Origin: an uncultured Aquimarina sp. | GTDB lineage: Bacteria; Bacteroidota; Bacteroidia; Flavobacteriales; Flavobacteriaceae | Length of the DNA stretch: 64,000 bases | Reading direction: 5' to 3' | Assembly (NCBI GenBank): GCA_947498765.1 | Contig: CANMLG010000045.1 | Span: 1-64,000 of the forward strand | Translations under genes and position numbers: made by a program | Notes under the pieces: generated by a model | The model's input: the letters and a program-made list of their open reading frames with translations, nothing else | What the model was told of the DNA's origin: nothing | Databases searched by the model: none | Shown: positions 60,931 through 64,000 of the stretch, one piece after another | Numbering within the stretch: position 1 is the stretch's first letter | How the letters are laid out: each line of letters begins with the position of its first letter

Positions 60931-63060
60931 ATGAAAAAAATAATACCTGCTTTTGTAAAACATATTGTATGTATTGGAATAATTAGTTTAAGTATCAGTA
61001 AAATTTCTTCACAAGAAAAAGAAAAAAACGTTAAAAAATCAGACGAAATAATGTTGTTTGATTTTGAAAACGAATTAAAAGAAACAACAATTATTACCGA
61101 AGATGCTAGCTATAAAATTTTAAAATCTACTAATAGCCATAAACTAGAAATAGCCACAGATTTTAATTTATCAAAACCTGGCATTATTTTAAAAGAACCC
61201 AAAGGTGCAAACTGGGACTTAAGTGGTTACTATTCTGTAAAAGCTGATGTTACTAATATTGGTGATAAAGAAATGCAAGTTGAATTTTATGTAGGTAATG
61301 ACCCTGATGATCTTGTAAAATGGTTTTGCTCTGATTATGTAGATTTAAAACCAAACGAAAGCAAAACAATAACTGTTTTTTTGGCTTGGAGTCCATGGGC
61401 TTTCGATCCTCAAATTGAAGTAAATGGAATGCGTGGTATTCCTGGAAAAATTAAAACTGATTTAAAAGCCATCAAACAAGTCTCCTTCAATACACGATAT
61501 GCTGTTTCGAAAAACAAGTTTACTGTTGACAATATAAGAGCTGTTCAAAAATTAGAAATAAGAGATCCCAAAGATTTTTTCCCTTTTGTTGATAAATACG
61601 GACAATACAAACATAAAGAATGGAAAGGCAAAGTGCACTCTGACAAAGAATTAAAACAAATCACTAAAAAAGAGGCTAAAGCTATTGCAAAAAATGTTGG
61701 CCCTAAAAATCGTAATAAATATGGAGGTTGGACAGCTGGACCACAACTAAAGGCTACTGGTTTTTTTAGAACTGAAAAACATCAAGGAAAATGGTGGATG
61801 GTCGATCCTGAAGGCCGTTTATTTTGGACCAATGGTGTAAACTGTGTTTCTTCAAAAGCCCCAACAACTGGAGTGGAATACCGCGAATCTTATTTTGATT
61901 TTCTTCCAAAAGAAGGAAACGTTTTTTCTGAATTTTACACCAAAAGTAACTGGGGAGATCATGGGTTTTATAAGGATAAAAAACCTTATACAGCCTTTAA
62001 CTTTTACCGAGCCAACTTACGTAGGAAGTATGGTAATAAATGGTTAAGCGAATTCCAAAATTTAGCACACAATAGATTACGAGATTGGGGACTAAACACC
62101 ATTGGTTTTGTTTCAGATTTAGAAGCTACTCAACAACACAGAACTCCTTTTGTTGGTTCAGTATGGATTTTAAAAACACCAAAAATTATAGGCTCTACTG
62201 GATATTGGGGACCTTTTCATGATGTTTTTGATCCAGAATTTAAAAAAATTGTAAATAAATCCATGCAAACACAAAAAAATGGCGCTGGAGATCCTTGGTG
62301 TATTGGATTTTTTGTTGATAATGAATTATCATGGGGTGATATAGGTTCTTTAGCTATTGGAACATTAAAAAGTCCTGCTAGCCAACCCGCCAAAATTGAA
62401 TTTATAAAAGACTTAAAAATCAAATACGAAAATATTGATAAACTTAATAGCATTTGGAAAACCAATCATACATCATGGGATGCACTGCTAAATACTACTA
62501 AAGCACCTAAATTTGAAGATGCAAAAGAGGATTTAATCACTTTTTATGGAAAAATAGCCGACACCTATTTTAGAATAATTAAAGAAGGCTTAAACACCAT
62601 TGCTCCTAAACAAAATTACTTAGGCTGCCGTTTTGCTTGGGCAAATAATGATATCGTACTTACAGCAGCTAGTAAATACATGGACATTATGAGTTTTAAT
62701 AAATACGAATACAGTGTTGAAAATATCGGTTTACCAAAAGGAGTTGATGCTCCAATTATGATTGGAGAATTTGATTTTGGCGCCTTAGATCGTGGTCATT
62801 TCCATTATGGTGTAAAATTAGCTAAAGATCAAGCTGAGCGAGGTACGATGTATAAAAGTTATATTGAAGGCGCCTTGCGTAATCCATTAATCGTAGGCGC
62901 ACATTGGTTCCAATACAATGATGAACCTTTTACTGCACGTGGTGATGGCGAAAACTACAACGTAGGTTTTGTTGATACTTGTGATAACCCATACACAGAA
63001 CTTATTGATAAAGTAAGAGAAACGAGTTATAAGTTATACGAATATCGTTCAGAAAATTAA
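60931..63060 (+). CDS. GH50-type beta-agarase-like secreted enzyme, copy 2, 709 aa
   Basis: This is a tandem paralogue of the preceding enzyme, with long identical stretches such as LKSPASQPAKIEFIKDL and NYLGCRFAWANND. Catalytic candidates are Glu465 in FVDNELSWG and Glu613 in IMIGEFDFG. Unlike copy 1 it has a type I signal peptide (SISKISSQ) with no lipobox cysteine, so it is probably released to the periplasm or outside rather than lipid-anchored. This suggests division of labour: one copy tethered, one soluble. The gene ends inside the convergent ogt gene (4-bp overlap), and its terminator hairpin lies within ogt coding sequence. Confidence 0.88.
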   Translation: MKKIIPAFVKHIVCIGIISLSISKISSQEKEKNVKKSDEIMLFDFENELKETTIITEDASYKILKSTNSHKLEIATDFNLSKPGIILKEPKGANWDLSGYYSVKADVTNIGDKEMQVEFYVGNDPDDLVKWFCSDYVDLKPNESKTITVFLAWSPWAFDPQIEVNGMRGIPGKIKTDLKAIKQVSFNTRYAVSKNKFTVDNIRAVQKLEIRDPKDFFPFVDKYGQYKHKEWKGKVHSDKELKQITKKEAKAIAKNVGPKNRNKYGGWTAGPQLKATGFFRTEKHQGKWWMVDPEGRLFWTNGVNCVSSKAPTTGVEYRESYFDFLPKEGNVFSEFYTKSNWGDHGFYKDKKPYTAFNFYRANLRRKYGNKWLSEFQNLAHNRLRDWGLNTIGFVSDLEATQQHRTPFVGSVWILKTPKIIGSTGYWGPFHDVFDPEFKKIVNKSMQTQKNGAGDPWCIGFFVDNELSWGDIGSLAIGTLKSPASQPAKIEFIKDLKIKYENIDKLNSIWKTNHTSWDALLNTTKAPKFEDAKEDLITFYGKIADTYFRIIKEGLNTIAPKQNYLGCRFAWANNDIVLTAASKYMDIMSFNKYEYSVENIGLPKGVDAPIMIGEFDFGALDRGHFHYGVKLAKDQAERGTMYKSYIEGALRNPLIVGAHWFQYNDEPFTARGDGENYNVGFVDTCDNPYTELIDKVRETSYKLYEYRSEN

Positions 63061-63593
63061 GAAAACAAGTCCAATTGATTTGTTTGTAAAGCTCCTTCTA
63101 ATTGAAGGAGTTTTTTTTTGGCTGGTAATCCCCCTGCATACCCCACCAAATCACCACTACTACCTATAATTCGATGACAAGGTACTATAATTGAAAGGGC
63201 ATTTGCTCCATTCGCCGAAGCAATGGCTCTTATGGCTTTGGGGTTATTCAATTGATTTGATAACTCAAGGTAGGATGATGTTTTCCCGTAAGGAATTTGA
63301 ATTAGTGCCTCCCAAACCATTTTTTGAAAATCGGTTCCTACAAATAATAAAGGAATATCAAATTCAGATTGTTTTTTATTAAAATAATTTAAAAGCTGGT
63401 TTTTGGTTTCCTCAATTACAACAGATGTTTCCGTTGTAAAATCGGCATCCAAACCTTTTTTGATTCGAGCATCAACTGCTGCTCTTTGTTTCCGATAGCG
63501 CCAATCACACAAACATAACTGTTCCTTATGTGATCCTAATACTAACTCTCCATAAGGAGTTTTAAAATAGTGTAGTGCTATTGAATTTGACAT
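63057..63593 (-). CDS. ogt: Methylated-DNA--protein-cysteine methyltransferase
   Basis: The acceptor Cys139 lies in the invariant IVPCHRIIG motif. The helix-turn-helix region KMVWEALIQIPYGKTSSYLEL and the end VGYAGGLPAKKKLLQLEGAL are typical. The protein transfers O6-methyl or alkyl groups from guanine to its own cysteine and is used once. At 178 residues it is the Ogt/MGMT length with no Ada domain. It overlaps the stop of GH50 copy 2 by 4 bp. The codons for LLQLEGA double as the hairpin terminating the opposite gene. Confidence 0.95.
   Translation of the reverse strand: MSNSIALHYFKTPYGELVLGSHKEQLCLCDWRYRKQRAAVDARIKKGLDADFTTETSVVIEETKNQLLNYFNKKQSEFDIPLLFVGTDFQKMVWEALIQIPYGKTSSYLELSNQLNNPKAIRAIASANGANALSIIVPCHRIIGSSGDLVGYAGGLPAKKKLLQLEGALQTNQLDLFS
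63092..63119 (+). terminator. Terminator of GH50 copy 2, embedded in ogt
   Basis: CTCCTTC and GAAGGAG form a 7-bp stem around a 5-base loop, followed by nine T residues. It lies 31 bp after the stop of GH50 copy 2 and entirely within the coding sequence of the convergent ogt gene. Confidence 0.85.
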
Positions 63594-63620
63594 GAACTAA
63601 AAGTACTCTTTTTCTATAAA

Positions 63621-63647
63621 AAAAGCGACCCGTTTGGATCGCTTTCT
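63621..63647 (-). terminator. Terminator between the edge gene and ogt
   Basis: AAAGCGA and TCGCTTT pair over 7 bp, with two further G-C pairs past a one-base bulge. On the minus strand the stem runs into a T tract. It ends the transcript of the gene at 63675-64000, so ogt has its own promoter. Confidence 0.8.
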
Positions 63648-63674
63648 TATAATTTAATTCCTCTTTTTTGTAGA

Positions 63675-64000
63675 TTATGGTTGTACTTTTACATCAATAA
63701 TTATAAAATCTTGAGTTGGACTAAACCCTGGTTCAATTTCTTTAATTTTTATTAAACCTTTTTTTCCATATTGATCAATAAATTCAACTTCATCATTTAC
63801 TTTAAGCTCACTTATTAATTCTGGACTAGAGTTAGACACTGTTAATGCATCAAAATCTTTTGACATGGTAACTCCATTATATGAGCCAATAGTACCTAAT
63901 TTAAAGTAAGTAATATTTAATTCTTCTTTAGGTGTTCCTGATTTTAAAGGAACATCAACCACATCTGTTCTGTAACTATTTGTTGAAGACAAATTAGCTC
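63675..64000 (-). CDS. Unknown protein, 5' end outside window
   Basis: The frame is open to the right edge of the window; the codons before the TTG at 63992 read Ala-Asn with no stop, so the true start is probably outside. The visible ~107 residues are soluble and beta-rich (KVNDEVEFIDQYGKKGLIKIKEI; DFIIIDVKVQP). No family is recognised. The end resembles a small FKBP-unrelated beta-barrel fold, but this is only an impression. It is followed by a clear terminator. Confidence 0.55.
   Translation of the reverse strand, partial: ANLSSTNSYRTDVVDVPLKSGTPKEELNITYFKLGTIGSYNGVTMSKDFDALTVSNSSPELISELKVNDEVEFIDQYGKKGLIKIKEIEPGFSPTQDFIIIDVKVQP

Overview
The window looks like an AT-rich chromosomal segment of a marine member of the Flavobacteriaceae (Bacteroidetes). 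Support comes from the low GC content, the giant secreted proteins built on TSP3-type calcium-binding repeats, the parA-parB-DUF5683-dapB-lepB-WbqC gene order, the paired rhomboids beside mutL, and two GH50-type agarase-like enzymes. No tRNA, rRNA, insertion sequence or CRISPR array was seen. The genus cannot be fixed from what is visible.

Region 1 (1-36883, all minus strand) is a tandem family of five giant or large surface proteins, called here D, C, B, A and E in transcription order. D has 858 residues, C about 848 (frameshifted), B about 3217, A 4163, and E more than 2700 (it runs off the left edge). All have or once had a signal peptide. They alternate Asp-rich TSP3-like calcium loops with beta-sandwich modules (discoidin-like, SdrD-B-like, DUF11-like and several unnamed ones). 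Modules are shared between the genes, and A contains a recent 1.3-kb internal duplication. The four complete members end in the same 12-residue pattern, CC-[DEQ]-I-[IV]-P-[PL]-x-[IL]-x-P-N followed by stop. That is where the 'PNGDGxND' start of a type B T9SS sorting domain would be expected, and no sorting domain follows. This is the most unusual feature of the window.

Region 2 (37086-40273) is a small signalling island: a stand-alone BLUF blue-light sensor converging on, and overlapping, a single-domain response regulator that sits behind a multi-PAS histidine kinase. A light-linked circuit is suggested by position only.

Region 3 (40528-53603) is housekeeping. It holds yebC, the chromosome partition pair parA/parB, a DUF5683 protein, dapB, a large lepB and a WbqC-family protein on the plus strand. 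These converge on a minus-strand operon of a small membrane protein, mutL, two rhomboids, an EEP-family hydrolase and a DUF6122 protein. A minus-strand lipoprotein pair (lipocalin-like and OmpA-like) follows.

Region 4 (53836-64000) holds a 2OG-Fe(II) oxygenase, an SUI1/eIF1-like factor, a cytoplasmic substrate-binding-like protein, a choice-of-anchor I lipoprotein, two tandem GH50-type enzymes, ogt (minus strand) and a partial unknown gene. Three spacers in this region carry heptamer-based intergenic repeats. The flank behind the first GH50 gene resembles the 3' end of ogt, which suggests how the GH50 pair was duplicated.
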